Positions 48,701 to 62,966 of a DNA stretch of 64,000 bases are shown here, in pieces. The notes under the pieces are model-generated. The model was not told the origin of the DNA. It made no database searches and was given only the letters and a program-made list of their open reading frames with translations. Made by a program: the position numbers and the translations under genes. Position 1 is the stretch's first letter. Each line of letters starts with the position of its first letter. Source of the stretch: Otis tarda (Eukaryota; Chordata; Aves; Otidiformes; Otididae); NCBI GenBank assembly GCA_026413225.1, contig CM048557.1:18454871-18518870 (forward strand), in the 5' to 3' direction.

Positions 48701-50995
48701 CCATCGGCTCTGAGGGGACAGCAGAAGGGCATTGCGAGCGTGTGTGGGCACTGCAGGAATGGGGAAGATCCTCATTGCGAGTTGTCTGTCACGTGTGAGC
48801 TGTGGGAAGGGTGTGACCAGGCTTTTTGTTGTTGTAGACTTTGAAGGTTTTAGCTGTTGAGCCCTCTTATCTTTACTGGATGTGTGAAAGTTTTTTGAAA
48901 ACTAATGACTTTCCCACAAAAATCCACTCGTCGTTGGGTAACACAAAAGGCATCTGCCTGAAATGGAGCCGCACTTTGTTTCAGGTCTCTACTCTAAACA
49001 CCAGTGTGAGAGGATTTCAAATTAAGCCAGCAGAAGTTTAACCTGGGCAGAATAACGTACTTTGCCCTACTTCAATCTTAGGAGTAATTGAAGTAAAATT
49101 TTTTGAAGTTCTTCCAAAAGCTTTTATACTTTAGACAGAAATAAGCTCAGAGTATATAAGAGACAATTAAGGTTTGGCAAAATGATAAGTGGACGAAATT
49201 GGGGTCCTGTGGTAGGAAGTGCTGATTGCTGTTTCTAATAGGTACTAGTTCTTTCTTTGTTCTGGAAATTGCCTAATATAATCCAGGCTATGCCAGTGAA
49301 TTTCACAGGGATACAGTGATGTTCCTGTGCACATTTTGGAAAGGCCATGCTTTATGAATGAGCAAAAAAGTACCCCACCAGCCAAAGAAAATAGAGCAAA
49401 GTGTCTGTGCATCTTTGCAAAGAGAGATATGCTTTATCCTGTTTCCACTAATGCTATGCAGCAGCAGGCTAAAATCATCAATGTTAAAAATAAGCAAGCT
49501 GCACTAAGGCTCCTTTGCAAAGCCACACAGAAGGTCAGTGGTGGATAATGCTATGGAAATCAGGTTGGATCACGAGCATGAATGAGTTCTGTGATTCAAA
49601 ACTGGGCAGTAATAGGATCCAGTATTAGGGTCAGGCAAGTGTGAAGATACTAGTGATGAGGAACTGAAAATAAACTTTAATTTAAGACTTGCAGGGCAAA
49701 ATGCAATGAGTTCTGTAGACAGTGTAATTGTACTAGTGGGGAAAGGTATTTTCCCCTTCTTGACCTTTTGCCCTCCATTCCGTCACAGAAATCCAGAGGG
49801 TCAAAGGTTTGGTTTTGACTTAGCAGGCAGCGAAGAAGCTCTGATAAGACTTTGCAGCTATTAAACTTTCATATGTTTGCAGCCTTGTGGTAGAAGCTAA
49901 AGAGACAGTAACTGCTTTTTTTCTCTTGGGGATGGAATTTCAATTAAACTGGTGTTGCTCAGTGTTAGAATTCCAGCCTTGCAGGCTGCTAAGTGTATGG
50001 AGTTTGTGTTATAGGGAGCAGGACCTTTGCCTGAGCCTGAAAAGTTTCCAAAATTACTTTCTGTCCTTTACCCATCTTTGCAAAACTCAGTTTCATTTAA
50101 TGCTCTGATAGCACTTGTTCTGAAGTCAATGCAACCGCTGTGTTGATGTTGCTGCAGACCTGTGCTGCAGACCCGTCCAGCATCTTAACAAAAAGCAGGG
50201 GATATGGTTTTCAGAAGTGTTTGGCATTGCCAACAGTTCCTCTCGCTGAAGTCGATAAGAGCTGAGGGCTTTAGAGAATCTACCTGAAATCCCTGTGCTA
50301 CAAGTTTTTTATCCAGTCCTTTGAGCTTTTGACTACTGGCTTTTAGGCAGTTCGTGGCTTATGAAGAAAAAGAGATGGACCAACTTTGCTTTGATGTCTT
50401 CAGTTCAAATCAGCCCCTCTCAGTTGAAACCCGTGGGTGATTTGTGTAGCTACCCAAAACTGCTCAATAGCTAACTTGGGATACAAGCTTTCTGGTGTGC
50501 TTCCACTTCTCCCACCATTCCCGTTGAAAGGAGCTATGACTTTATGGCTTATGGGCCTGGCTACCTTCTCTTGCAATGGGAAGTCTAAGCTGTAGATTTT
50601 GCTGATATCTTGTTAATTGGAAAGATCTGACGGGGAGGGGTGGGCAGGGAAGAAAACCTAGCCTCAAGGGTTAATGTCAAATACAGCACTGGCTTCTGGG
50701 GATGCAGATTTTCATGGGGTTTTGTGCTGTTCTACTGAAATCAGTGATATAAATGAGCCATACATCTCCACAGATACTGTTGTGTTTCCTGACTGCTCCT
50801 TTACCTGCTTTTTCCGTTGCTGCGTCGCTTGCGTTCTGTTTTGCTGTAGCACAGCAGCTTTGCATGTCGCTGCCTCCCACTCCCCGTTCTCTGTGACCTG
50901 CTGAATATACTTACTGTGCATCCAGAAAAAGCTGAAATAGATATTGATGGGTTTTACTTTTTGTTTTTTTCCCCTGTCCCTTCTTCTCTTGACAG
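45798..50995. other. Intronic stretch before the TM3 exon
   Basis: No transposon or exon was recognised before the 50996 exon. A 187-codon plus-strand open frame at 48235-48798 is longer than its neighbours and lies in locally GC-richer sequence, but it has no domain I recognise. A poly-T run sits near 46851-46864. Confidence 0.5.
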
Positions 50996-51070
50996 TTTTT
51001 TATCATGCTGTTAATTATATTTCTGTTGGAGCTCACTGTTGTGATTCTATTCTTCGTCTACACTGACAAG
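50996..51070 (+). CDS. TSPAN4: Tetraspanin-4 coding exon: TM3
   Basis: This 25-codon exon encodes almost exactly transmembrane segment 3, beginning FFIMLLIIFLLEL and ending FFVYTDK at the outer membrane face. It follows a long pyrimidine tract ending in GACAG and is followed by a consensus GTAAGT donor. It joins in frame (phase 0) to the exon ending LLLS at 33868. The 75-nt length is the usual size of this tetraspanin exon. The glutamate inside the hydrophobic run is a common tetraspanin polar residue, and the ending YTDK fits TSPAN4, where TSPAN9 has YMDK. Next should come the exons for the large extracellular loop with its CCG motif, but none was found in the remaining 12.9 kb. The reading is secure as a tetraspanin exon; the TSPAN4 name depends mainly on the upstream exon. 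Confidence 0.92.
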
Positions 51071-54000
51071 GTAAGTCAGATTCTTCATTTTTCTTTCCCC
51101 TTCAGCAAATTTTTATGCCCCTTTTCCCTATAAATAAATCATGAAGCACTTGGCTTGGTATGCACGTCATGCTTTTGTCTTCCTTGAGACACCCCTCTCA
51201 GAAGGAGCTCTCTCAGAATGCTTAAACAGCCTTGCAGGACTGTGCTCTCTTGCTTACTCATGTGTATAACTCAAGGTCACAGATACTGCCAAGTGCGTCT
51301 GCCATTTAAAAAAACCAAACACCAGAAACCCCCACAAAGAAGCACAGAAGCCAACAAGCCTTACTAGGAACAAGTAGGAAGAGACACCCATCAGAATGAG
51401 TAGGATTTTTTAAAAATACCTTTACGATTTAAGAGCCACATTAATGTTGTTACAAAGGATGTGTCCTTAGCACAGACAAAGGCACACAGTTCATGATCTT
51501 TCCAGGTTGCTCCTTGCAGCACATTCGTACTTGGATTCTAGTGGAAAGCCAAGGTAAATGTATAAAAGTTTAATAAACAAAGCTTTTGTTGTGGTTTCAT
51601 ATTTTACTTATGTTTGACCTTTGTTCCTGTGCTTACTTAGGATTTGTGTTGTAAGGGCAAGACTGCCTGTCTGAATTATCCTTAAAATAATTTTTCTTAA
51701 AAAAAAAAAAAAAATTACAATAATAAACCCAAAGCAAGGGCATAACTATGCATAACCTGCCTATTCAATCAAAATTGTCAAAGTCTCTTAAAACTGAAGA
51801 CTAAGGGAGCTTGAAAATCACAGGGTAGGTGGCAAAATTTTGCCGTTAATTAACAATCATGAGGTACATGATCAAGGAACAGCTTCTTCTGGAATTGTAA
51901 GACAAAATAGTAAAAAATAAATAAAAATTAAAAATAACTACACAAAATATCAAAATAAGATTAAGATTAAGAATAAACGTAGTTATATTCAGTATGCTTA
52001 GCAATAACCTGGACGAGGAGCAGATAAGATGTTAATATTACTTTCTAGAAAGGCTCCATATTATTTAATGAACACTGTGAGTGTTTGTTAGGTGTGCTCC
52101 TGAAGGTCTGAAAAATGCTAGGCTGCCGGACAGCGTGCTGTAGCTGGAATATGGAATTAACTTGCAAGGTAATTAAAGCAGAAGGGACAATTTAAAATTG
52201 CTTGTATGCATTATTGGATTCTGAATTGCTTGTAACCTCTTGGGAGAAAGATCTACACGTCATACATGACAGCTTAATAAAAGCATCTACTTAATATGCA
52301 ATGGGCCTCCAAAACCCAAATACAACACTTGACTATATTTAGAAAGGGAATCAGTTAGAAAATATTATCATAGCATTGTATAAATTGGCAGATTCGCCTC
52401 GCTGTGAGTTTAATACTGAGTTTTGGTTATGGAAACATTTAGAAGTGCTAGAAAGGTGGGAGAGAGCGGTCATGAAGAGGGATTATGAAGACTACCCTGA
52501 TTCAGTTTGGGAAAGGAAGAGAATCTCTGCTTAAGAAATCTTAAGAAGAGAAAATATAGCAGTTTCTAAAATAATGACATACTAAAGACCTGTCCTGAAC
52601 ACAAAAGAAATATTTGAAAATACTAAGGAGTATGTTTAAAAGATGAATGTTTCTAATACTCCACATCATCTTCTTGTACAATTCACTATTGTTGACTGTT
52701 GTTGAGGCTGATAGTCTGATAAATATATGGGTATAGAGGAAAGGAAAAAAAAAAACAAGGAAACATTTTTATTTGTAAAGCAATCAGTGCTGTTATGTTG
52801 ACAAGTGTGTCACAGAGAATGTTGGTCTTCACTCTTCAGAGGTAAGAATAGTGCAAAAGTGTCAGGAAGGATTCCCTCCCTCCTTCAGCATATTGGTTTG
52901 CAGTGGTTTTTATTTGTCGTTAATAAAGAGATCAGGAAATTTAATTTCCCTCTGAGTCATGTACTATAGGTTGATGCAGGAGGTACACTACAGTTGTCTA
53001 TAAGATCAAAACAGAGTCTAAAATTTGGGCTCCAGTTCAAGTGCAGTTTTACTGAGTTAAGAAATTGCTATAGTCTGTGTATTGCAGATGTTCAAATTTG
53101 AGACTCTTAATGTTCCTTTATGACTTTAAATCCTTGGTATTATACTGAGGAGATCAGTAGTTTGTGTTACGCTTGCAGTCCTGCCTACAGAAAAAACAAA
53201 CCAGCAGCAGCCTAAAACTGGTATTTCCGAACAGCATGCTTAGCATTTGTGCGCTGGCTTTCATGATAGAAGAACAGTATTGCCGTGCGTGCTGACGCAG
53301 GGAAGTAGTTAACCCGGACAAGTCTGTCACCATAATACAGTTAATGCATTTCCTTGGAAAATCAGTGAAGGAACAGTCTACAGTAACACTTGCACATCAG
53401 GAGAAAGTAACATTAATTTTGTGTGCAAAAGCAGAAAAGGACTGTGCAGATTAAGACTTTGAGGGCTCATGTGTCATTCATATGTGTGTATATATATATA
53501 AAATCAATTTTTTCAAGTAACTGGTAGCCTCCTGTTAATTAGGAGTGTATGTACATGTAAAATTCTTCCCAGGATAAAATGGGGGCCAATTATTATTTCC
53601 TCTTTCTGGCTTGAGAAGAGGTTGAATTATGGATTCCCTTGCAGTTTTTCATTTACTCCTACTTTGTCAAGTGGAAGGACTTTGGAGTGGGTACAACATC
53701 CCTTGCTCCAAAGTTTAATCAATGCTCTTCTCTTTCCACGAACCAGGGCAGTGTTATTACCCTCTGTAGGTGGAGAGGCAGGGTCTGGGAGAGTTGCCCA
53801 AGACTCTGCAGGCAGCAGGGGCCGATTCTAAATTTAGAGCTCTTGGTGTTTTGGCTCACGGCAAGGGATTTGGGAGACTGAGCTGTGCTGACAGCAGGGC
53901 TGGGTATTGCAGCTGACTTAACAGCACTTGTCCAGTGAATGATGTCCATTTTATTCCTTCTGCTGTAGCATGGGCACAGTAGCAAGGTGATGCTTGCACT

Positions 54001-57000
54001 GCGATGTCTGCCACAGGGTGGGTGTGCATCCAGGTGCACGTGGACACACTGTGTGGCTCCCAAGCTGTGGAGCAGTCTCTCTGTATCCATTGCTGGGACT
54101 GTTGCTTTAGTAGCATGTTAACTATTAAAAAGCGTCACAACAGAAGTTATTTACAGCCATTCATGGATAGGTTTCTGGCACGGCACTTTTATTCTTTTAC
54201 TGTAGAAGAGCGTGCAGCTGTGGTTCGACAGGATGGGCTGCTGGGACTCAAAGCAGCCCAGACTGACCCGTTCTCATTCATCGTTTTGGGAGAAGCTCAA
54301 AAATTGCTTCTGCCTCTCATTCTAGTGACTTGACAGCAGCCTGTCTGAGCTTTTAAGCAGCTAACTTGCTCCCATGCTCTAGAATGTCATCTTCCCTTTT
54401 CTTCATGGAGAATTGTTTGTCTTTATAAATACTGCCCTAGACTTTACAACTCTTTCTCTGAGCTGGCTATGCAGTCTGATGTTGTAAAGAGAGAAGGACT
54501 TGATGAAAGCTCAGGAGTATGTAGTTTAGGAAGGAAAAGGAGTAACGCCTGGCTTCTTGGAGCTGCACTCTGGATCTCTTTGGCAAGGCTTGAGCTCACA
54601 CCTTCTTCACTGTTCCTCCAACCGTCCTGGCTGGTTACATTGCAAAATATGAATCCCTTGAGTTCTGCAGAAGTGAAATGTGGGCTGTGTGGGAATAGGA
54701 TGAGGAAATGCATTCCTACAGGATGGTTGTCAGGAAAAATATATAGCACTTCTATTTTGTCCTAGCTGTTCCCAAAGCAGCAGAGTAACTGGTTCATAGG
54801 CTGTCTTCAGCTCCAAGCGGGCACCTAAGGGACTTGGGATGCTTCTGTTGGTATTTGGGCACGCTCATGTGCAAGTTCCCAAAGTGTAGTGTTTTTTTTT
54901 TTGAAAGCAGAAATACCAGCCCAAGAAATGTGGGTATTGAATGGAGTTTGTGTGATGATGAGAACTGAGGCAGTTTGTTATCACTCTGAGAGCACTAAAT
55001 TTCAGGCTAAATTTGTGTCCCCATTTGAAGCAGTGACGTTGCTAGAGTCATGTGAATGGTGATGAGAATGGCCACATATTTGTAGCTTGAGTGTCTTTGA
55101 TATGTTTTATTTTGTTTCCGTTAGTACAGAGCAGCATTTGACATTTTTATAAGTTGATCATATCTGTGTGAGACTCTATATGTATTTATAAGAGATCAGT
55201 GGAGTACTGATAGGGTTAACCTTAATTTTATTGTGATAAAGAGAAAGCAGCAGGGCCCTATCCTGTCAGAGGCTGGATACTCCTTAAATTTCTCAACACC
55301 AGATTGGACGCTGTTAGAATATAAATTATGCTAATAAAATGCATAGTCTTGTACCAGTTCTAACTTATATAATCCTTCTGGTTTTAGCATCTGTATTTAT
55401 TTTTACTGTGATGATTCTCCTGGAGGCACAGGAAAAAAAAGTCCATATTTACTTTTTTGCAGCTGTAATACATGAATTTTTTCAATAGGTTTGTTTGTTC
55501 AGATGTCTGCATTTTTTCTGATTTATGGGCAGAGCTATGGTGCTGCTGTTTAATGCCGCAAATAAAAGAACATAACTAAACCACCATAATATGCCTTTTT
55601 TTTTTTCTTTTTGAAATGTCAAACTGAATAGCATAAGCCAGTTTAAGGAACAAAAGCACTGAAGGATCACTGACTATGATATTTGATTATGAGAGCAGTT
55701 ACTGCTATTGGCAACTCAAAGTTAAGACCAGAATTTTCAATAAAGATTAGGCCATTAACTCACTTGGGGTGCCTGTGAAAATTACAGCCTAAATTCCATG
55801 CCTGCTTAGCTGTGTTGAAAATGACCCACAGAATGGTAGAGGACTGAAAAATAATGGCTACTTCTGTTTTTCATGAGATGTGTGAAAATGCTTTTGTTTT
55901 CCATGTCGTAGTAAATTGTAATGAGTTCCTCTATAACGTTTACTGCTAGCTTATAAAAAATATGGTCTGTAGATTGGTGTGTTTCTTGCTTTGTTTCTCA
56001 AAACATTTTACAAATTATTGTAATTCCAGATTGATAATTTTGCCTGATCCAGATTTTGACCAACAGGCTGGAATGTAGTGGGTATGCTTTCAAGGAGAGC
56101 TCAGTCATCGTGACCTCTTGCACATTTGGTTTCAAAGACAAAGTGGAAAAACTGCATCTCTTCCACATTCTGCACCCCTGAGCAGCTGATCACAGAAATG
56201 ATCTGATGCTGCTGAGCTACTTGCTAATGTGAGGAAGGGGTTCACAATCAAATTGGATGAATTATTCATACAGAAAGTTTAGTTCAAACCTACTGCAGAA
56301 ACTGTTGTTCTCATTGAGCTTCTGTCCAGAGAGCTAAAAGTTTTCCATGTTTGTCTTTGACAGAGCTTCAGCAGAGCAAGATGTCTGCTCAGGTAACAAA
56401 ATGCCTTGTGTTCCTAGTCAGCCTAGCACACAGGGCTGTCCAAGGCACACACAGAGAAGACATGAATCTTTTTGAAAATGGAGAAATGGAGGCTAAAGTG
56501 AAGGGACAAGATCATCCAAATTGTATCCAGTTTACAGATGGTCTTAAGTTATTGGAAAGCAACAGGTTTTGAAAAGTCCTGCAAAGCTGGCAGGGTCATC
56601 ACTCTCCACCACTCTTCAGTCAGAGGGCCTGACTTTTCTGCTGGTGTTTCTTCATTAGGATTTGACTTTGCCTACATCGTCCCGTTGTCATATGTTTTAA
56701 AACTTCTTACTGTTGAAAATTTTGAGCAGTGGTAGAAATATTGAGTCCCTGTATCCCCCCTCGCCACAGTGAACATAGCTGTTCCTGCCGCTGTGCAAGG
56801 CTGGGAGAATTTCAGAACAACATCTGTGTGGGTAGTATCTGCGTTTGTTGGCATGCAGAAGGCTCTCAAGAGGACAAGGCTATTTTTAACTCCCTGTGAT
56901 ATTTCTGTGGGACTGTGCTGCATTAACATAACATGCTCCAGAGCATGCACGTCCTGGTATGTGTACGCGATGGTTTCTGAGTAGCTTGTGTGTTAATGCT

Positions 57001-60000
57001 TCATTGTTCAGTTAGAGTTTCATTTGTTTTGTTTTTAAAAGAGCTCTCCACACACTGAGCAGCTCCTGGCATGTAGCACTTCTCTGGCAGTGTTCTGGAG
57101 TTAGGGTTTTGTGTAAGTGCTGACATAGCTAAAAGCTATTTCTCAGATAAACAGGAGCAGCATTGCAGGTGGATGTGGAGGAATCTGTAGGTTGTCTCCT
57201 GGATTGCGGTCCACTGCAATTATTGCTCTGTGAGGCCGATGTGTTAGCCATAGTCAAGTATTTTATTTCTCTAACACAAAATAAAGTTATGTAGATGGTG
57301 GTATAAAAGAAAAGAAGACAGAAGTATCTCTGTGGTTTATTTTACTTGCTAATAAGCTTAATTTTAACTAGTTTATTAGCATTTCTGTACTGGTGTCACA
57401 CAATAGGGAGTTGCAGAAATTTAATCAAAAGAATGTAATTATAACCAATTCGTTTTGGCTTCTTTTCAGCAAAGCATTCAGGCATAGGTTTAAATCTGTC
57501 CCTGTTCAGCAGATAACTTAAGTGCAAGCTTAAATCCATGTGACTGACTTAATCATATACTGAAGTCTTGTCAAAGTTGATATGCACCTTTTGTGTCTTT
57601 CCTTTAAAAGAAATACTGCTAGGGAAATGCTAATGACAGTGAAAAATTCTGGAGATGAAAAGATACATCACATCTTTTACTCTATAGGGAATTTAATGAA
57701 AAATAATGAATGTTTGCTTTAAAGCATTATTGGTTATCTTCTTCTATTTGTTCTGAACAGTTTTCCATTTAGTATCTTGAACTCCAACACATCACTTTAA
57801 CCTTTTTTTTAGGCAGGAGGAGGTGAGGTGGATGGAACTTATTTGCCTGTGTGACTGAAAAAAGCAAACGTACCAAAGGAAATCCCAATAGTTTTACTAA
57901 TTTATTTGTCAAAGGAGGATTTCATTGAAAGCGCACCTCCAAAATGCTATTAACAGGCTTGTTGAAAGATTGCACAGTATTGATGAAAAGCATTAAGTGC
58001 ACGCTCAGAAATAGATGTTACTTAGGAACTATAACTGCAGATAAAATGCATTAGGTCTCCCCATTGGGGACTCTTGATCAATGGTTGATCAAGGTGTAAA
58101 TGGTTCCTTGAATAAAGTGTTAGCAGGAGAATGAATGCAGGGAAAGGAAAATCAAACTTTCCTAAATTAAGCTCCATGCCTAACACAAATACCCTTTATA
58201 AAGATTAGATAATGCAGTAGCTTGTCAGCTCTTTATGCCGCCTATTTTCCCATTTTGGCTGAGTTCAGAAATTAAGATGAATGTAGATGTCTCATCCTAG
58301 TCAGTAAAGATTTTTTTTGTTCATATTGCAATGAGTACAGTATCTTTCATGTTGTCCTGCTGCACAGTTTGAAATAGTGCTTTTTCTCAGGAGAAACCCA
58401 GTTCCGACCTCCGGCCTGGCTGACTGGGAGATTAATTCACAGACTGAACCGACTGAATGCAGCCATTGTGCCTGGCTTAAAGACAGCCAGATCTATCTTT
58501 TTTTTTTCCTGACATCACTAAATTCATCTGAGAGTCTCCTGATAAATATTTGGCAATGTATCTGGGCTTCCTTCTTGCTGGTTTGTAATCCCTAATTAGA
58601 GGTTATCTCATAATCTCAGGAGCCACGCCAGAGTGTATCTTTGTTGTGGGAGCACTTTTACGATGGTTTGTTTCTCGTGCCTATGTGTCAAGTTTCAGGT
58701 TTTGTACTAGAATACAATAATGGTGCACAACTGCATGCTTTTTGTCCAGGCATCCTAAAGCACGTTACAAGGACAAGTAGTTCAGGTCCTCTTTTGCTGA
58801 CTGGGAGAAGTGAAGTTGAAGGCTAAATCCTAAAGGTGCAGTGTCTCCTGGGAAATACTTGGTGCTTTCATGTCTGAATGAATTTAGTGGAACCCTACTA
58901 TTCTAAAGGACAATTTTTTACGTGACTCATCTGTGGTCAAATAAGAAGCCATTTCAACATCTAAGTGGATCAGGAACTGAACGCATGCTGGTATTCAGTG
59001 CTAATAGCACTCAAGTGAACGGCACTGGTTTACATACACCTCATCAACATTAGTTTTTGCTGGTTACTGACCCCCAGCTTTGCATCTGTTCTTACTACTG
59101 GTACATGTTTTATAAAATTTTGTTGGAAAAAGGGAAGAATAGCAGAAAGAGAAAAGAATGTTTTAGAAAGGCAATGAAATAAATAATTAAGGCAGCTTTA
59201 GACATTTAAATTCAGGCAACATCAAATGCAGAGGAATGACTGAGATAGTATATTGAAACAGACAGCACATTTTTTATTCATTCTGCAAACATTTTTGATG
59301 TGCCACAATGTATTTCAGACAACATCAGAAATTGACAGTAAAGTAAATGTTTAACATTTTTTACATATACAAAAAGAGAAAGGAAGATGACTTTCTGTGT
59401 TCCCAGACTGCAAGCAGGCCAATAGCATACAGACCTTATGTTGGATTTGTCAGCGGCAGCTGAAGAATAATGTGGCAGGCAGACCACTTTATTAGGTACA
59501 ATTTGCAGCTGAAGTTCTTTCAACTCCTTCCCTTTATCTAACTCAGCAATGATAAACAGAGAATGACTCCTGGTTGAAATGAGGAAAGACAGATCTGTTG
59601 ATCAGCAGCTCTAAACTGTTACTAGTTCTGGGTTCTCTTGGGGTGGAATGTGTTGACTCTCAGGCCACAAGTCGTGTTCAGGTGCTTTATATTACCCAAG
59701 CTCCATTATACGTACAAGGCATCCACTGTATGGCACAGCTTCTTGTTGGAAATATTGCTGCACTGCAAGACAGCGTTGTCTTCCCAGCTAATAACTGAGT
59801 TGAATCCTTACTGTGAAGTTCAGGAAGGAGGTTCGGCAAGTGTTCTGGACACCAGCCGTTGTACCTTTTGAGATATACTCCCAAACTTACAAAACCAACA
59901 TAATCAATGATGATTGATAGTAAATGGTAATCAATATCTGCTTGCTGTTTTACAGTCTGTGCCAGTAAAACAGCAACCAAGTATATCTGTAATCATCTTT

Positions 60001-62187
60001 AATGCAAACTAATTATCTTTAGTCATTTGGGACCTTGGACTCCCTGAGTCTATTTACAAAAGAGCACCAAAATCAGTGACTGACTTGACAGGAGAAAATA
60101 ACTGAGCCTGCCAAAGAGACAAGTAGGTTTTGTGAAAAGGGATATATCTTAGCAGGAAGCAGAAAGAGAACTTTATTTTAAAATTTCTGAGTGCACACAT
60201 TTCCTACTTGACACTTTCAGTACCTCCGCTAATTTGGATGATGGTAATATAACACCATTTTGCTACAGTGTCCTGGCATTAGCAGTGAATGAAGCATGTA
60301 CAAAGATTTTTTTTTTAACCATGACGTAATCTCGATTCATTTTGTTGTACTGCAGTTATTTTGCGCCTCTTCTATGCCTTTAAATTGCAGGGGAGGCATC
60401 CTTGAGAATGGAGAATTGTTGTATAGGTTCAATTCTTTCTTGCTGAAACCCTTCATCTACTTACAGTCCCCCTCCTGCTACTGTCTTTGATGCGATTTCT
60501 TAATGAGTTTTTTTCTGTGATATATTATTGAATCATTATACAACAATATATGTTTAGATATTCTTGCTTGCTCCATTTTGCACTTTACGGCCATAAGCCA
60601 AGGATGTTGTTGCTCTGCCAGACGTTTTTGCCATCTGCACCTTGCCACTCTGAACCACAGGAAAGCAGAACAATGCCTGTCATCATCTTCAGTTATGCTG
60701 ATGTTGCCTCTGTTGACAAAGTCCTAACCTCAGCATTTGGGAAACCTTTTCAGAGGTCACCTTGGAGGGCATATTGAAGTGCAAACTGAATTGCATGTTA
60801 AAAATTGGTAAATTATGTAAATGAAGCAAAATGGAAAATATTCAAAAGATCATTTGAAGATATTTAAGAAAACTAAAAAGTCTTTCTCTAGAGAATAATG
60901 AAAGTAGAAAATCATGAACCATGTAAGAGAAAAATATTTTGATTCAAAACCAGATGTTTGTTAGATTTATCACACATTTATTTGTCATTTGAAAATTCCG
61001 GACCAAAAGAGTTGCAATAAGATTTGAATTAATCAGAATGTTAAGGGATATTTTAAAGCTCTAAAGAGAATCAACATTACTCTCTATACAACACGCTTGC
61101 ACAGGAAAACATCCTGCAGCTTTCTTTCAGGTCCACCTTTTTCTCAGTGAATAGAGAATGCATTGTAGTTGGCAGAAAAGCAGCTGAACACATTCAAACA
61201 AAGAGAAGCAATGGTTTTTTTAAGGTCGGGTAGCTTGGGGGAAAAAAAATTTATTTTCTTTTGTGGTCTGTGAAGAATGCAGAAGGAGAATGTGTTGCAT
61301 ACCTTGAAGTGTGTTGAGACAGAACTGGTATTTAAGTAAATGTCAGCACTTGCTGCTGCCGCCACTGCTGGTGGCCATTAAGTGGCCAAGTGTGGCATCC
61401 CATAGCTGGGTGTTCTCAATGGAAGCCTGGTTCATGCTGTCTTTGGCACTGATTTATGTACAAATGGCAGAGGCAGCTCTTTCATAATGACTGTTTTTAC
61501 TGTAGAAGAACACTGAGTGGTGAGGATTGCCTTTCTGATTGCCTGTCATAACTTTTCTCCCTTTCAACTCTGTTCATGTGTCTGTTTTCATGTAAGAATG
61601 TCGGTAAGAGACAATTAGATTAGTAAGATGAGGGTACTGGGATGGCTCTCTGCTACTGGATATCACCGTTTTGCCGTATCCATTTTAAGCCATTTGGAGG
61701 TTTAGGTACATGATACAATATCAGATGTCAGCACAGAATGAATACACAAGTTACCATTTTCTATGTGATAAAATCCTAGCCTCAGTGAAGTCAGTGGCAG
61801 CTGCATGTTGTCTTCCATGGAGCCAAGCTATTATCCATAATTTTAGGATTTTTGAAGCCTCCTTCCCACTTCCCACATGGTGATCCAAATAATGCTCACT
61901 TGAGTGTGTGAGGTGGTGTATTACAGTGCTATGGGAGATTCCACTGTGTGGAGACTGCAAGGGAGGTTTTTTTCTCCAACAAAATGTCTTAATCTTGCAA
62001 TGCAGAATGTGTGGGATGCTGCTGCCTGCTAAGAAATTGATTGAACTTTGACTGCAGAAAAATCATGCATTTCCAAGAGAAATGAAATTAATGAAATCTA
62101 GATTCCTGTGGATATTTGTTTCCTAATCTCTGCTGTGGTAACTTGGCTTTGCCATCAATTACTGTCCAGTTTTCCCTTGCTATGGTA
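51071..62187. other. Intronic stretch, nothing recognised
   Basis: About 11 kb of AT-rich intron with simple repeats only: an A run near 51699-51714, a short (TG)n(TA)n at 53484-53501, and T runs near 54892 and 55594. No young CR1 occurs here, unlike in the other two introns. Open frames are at most about 120 codons and look random. Confidence 0.6.
53484..53501. repeat. Short (TG)n(TA)n microsatellite
   Basis: A brief alternating purine-pyrimidine run, TGTGTG then TATATATATATA, in intron. Confidence 0.8.
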
Positions 62188-62790
62188 CAGAATCACAGAT
62201 GTGTTTAGGTTAGAAGGGACCTCTTGAGATAGGTGTAGTCCAAGCCCCTCCTCAAGCAGGGCCAGCTAGAGCAGGCTTCCCAGGACTGTGTCCAATTGGG
62301 TTTTGCATATCTCCACAGATGGAGACTCAACAATCTCCTGGGCAACCTGTTGTGGTGTTTGACTCTCAAAGTGAAAAAGTGTTTTCTTGTATTCAGATTG
62401 AATGTCCTGCTTTTTAATTTGTGCCCATTGCCTCTTGTGGTCTCAGTGGGCACTACTGAGAAGAGTCTGACTCCCTCTTCTTCATTCCTTCATATCAGTT
62501 ATTTATACATGTTGATAAGAACCCCTCTGAAACTTCTTTTCTCCTAGGCTGAGCAGTCCCATCTCTCTCGTTCTCTCCTTGTATGAAAGATACTCATCTT
62601 TATAGCCCTGTGCAGGACTTGCCCCAGTAAGTCCATTTCTTTCTTGTACTGGAAAGCCCAGAATTCGACACAGGTATGACCTCGCCAGTGCTGAGTAGAG
62701 AGGAACAGTTGCGTCCTGTGCCATTAGGAGTGCTCCTAATGTAGTCCAGAATACTATTGGCCTTCTTTGCTACAAGAGTACATTTCTGGC
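62188..62790 (-). mobile_element. Old CR1 LINE fragment, left part split by an LTR
   Basis: Read on the minus strand this diverged CR1 covers the RT C-terminal region and the 3' end. Recognisable + strand words are GAATCACAGATGTGTTTAGG, AGAAGGGACCTCTTGAGATA, GGGCAACCTGTTGTGGTGTT and GTACATTTCTGGC. It stops exactly where an LTR begins and resumes after it at 63431 (CTGGCTCATG). Frames are broken. Confidence 0.87.
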
Positions 62791-62966
62791 TGTCGTGGTT
62801 TAACCCCAGCCTGCAACTAAGTACCACTCAGTGGTTTGCTCACCTTCCCTTTTCCCTTCCCCTGGTGAGATGGAGGAGAGACTTGGAAAGAAAGAAAAAC
62901 TGGTAAGTTGAGATAAAGACAGCTTACTAGGACAGCAAAGAAAGATATAATAATTATATATCTATC

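Larger units (their letters stand above)
33869..50995 (+). other. TSPAN4: TSPAN4 complete intron, 17.1 kb, phase 0
   Basis: This intron is bounded by GTGAGT at 33869 and CAG at 50993-50995. It contains five CR1 copies of different ages in both orientations, including the youngest in the window. It shows no other exon-like open frame with good splice sites and recognisable protein content. Confidence 0.88.
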
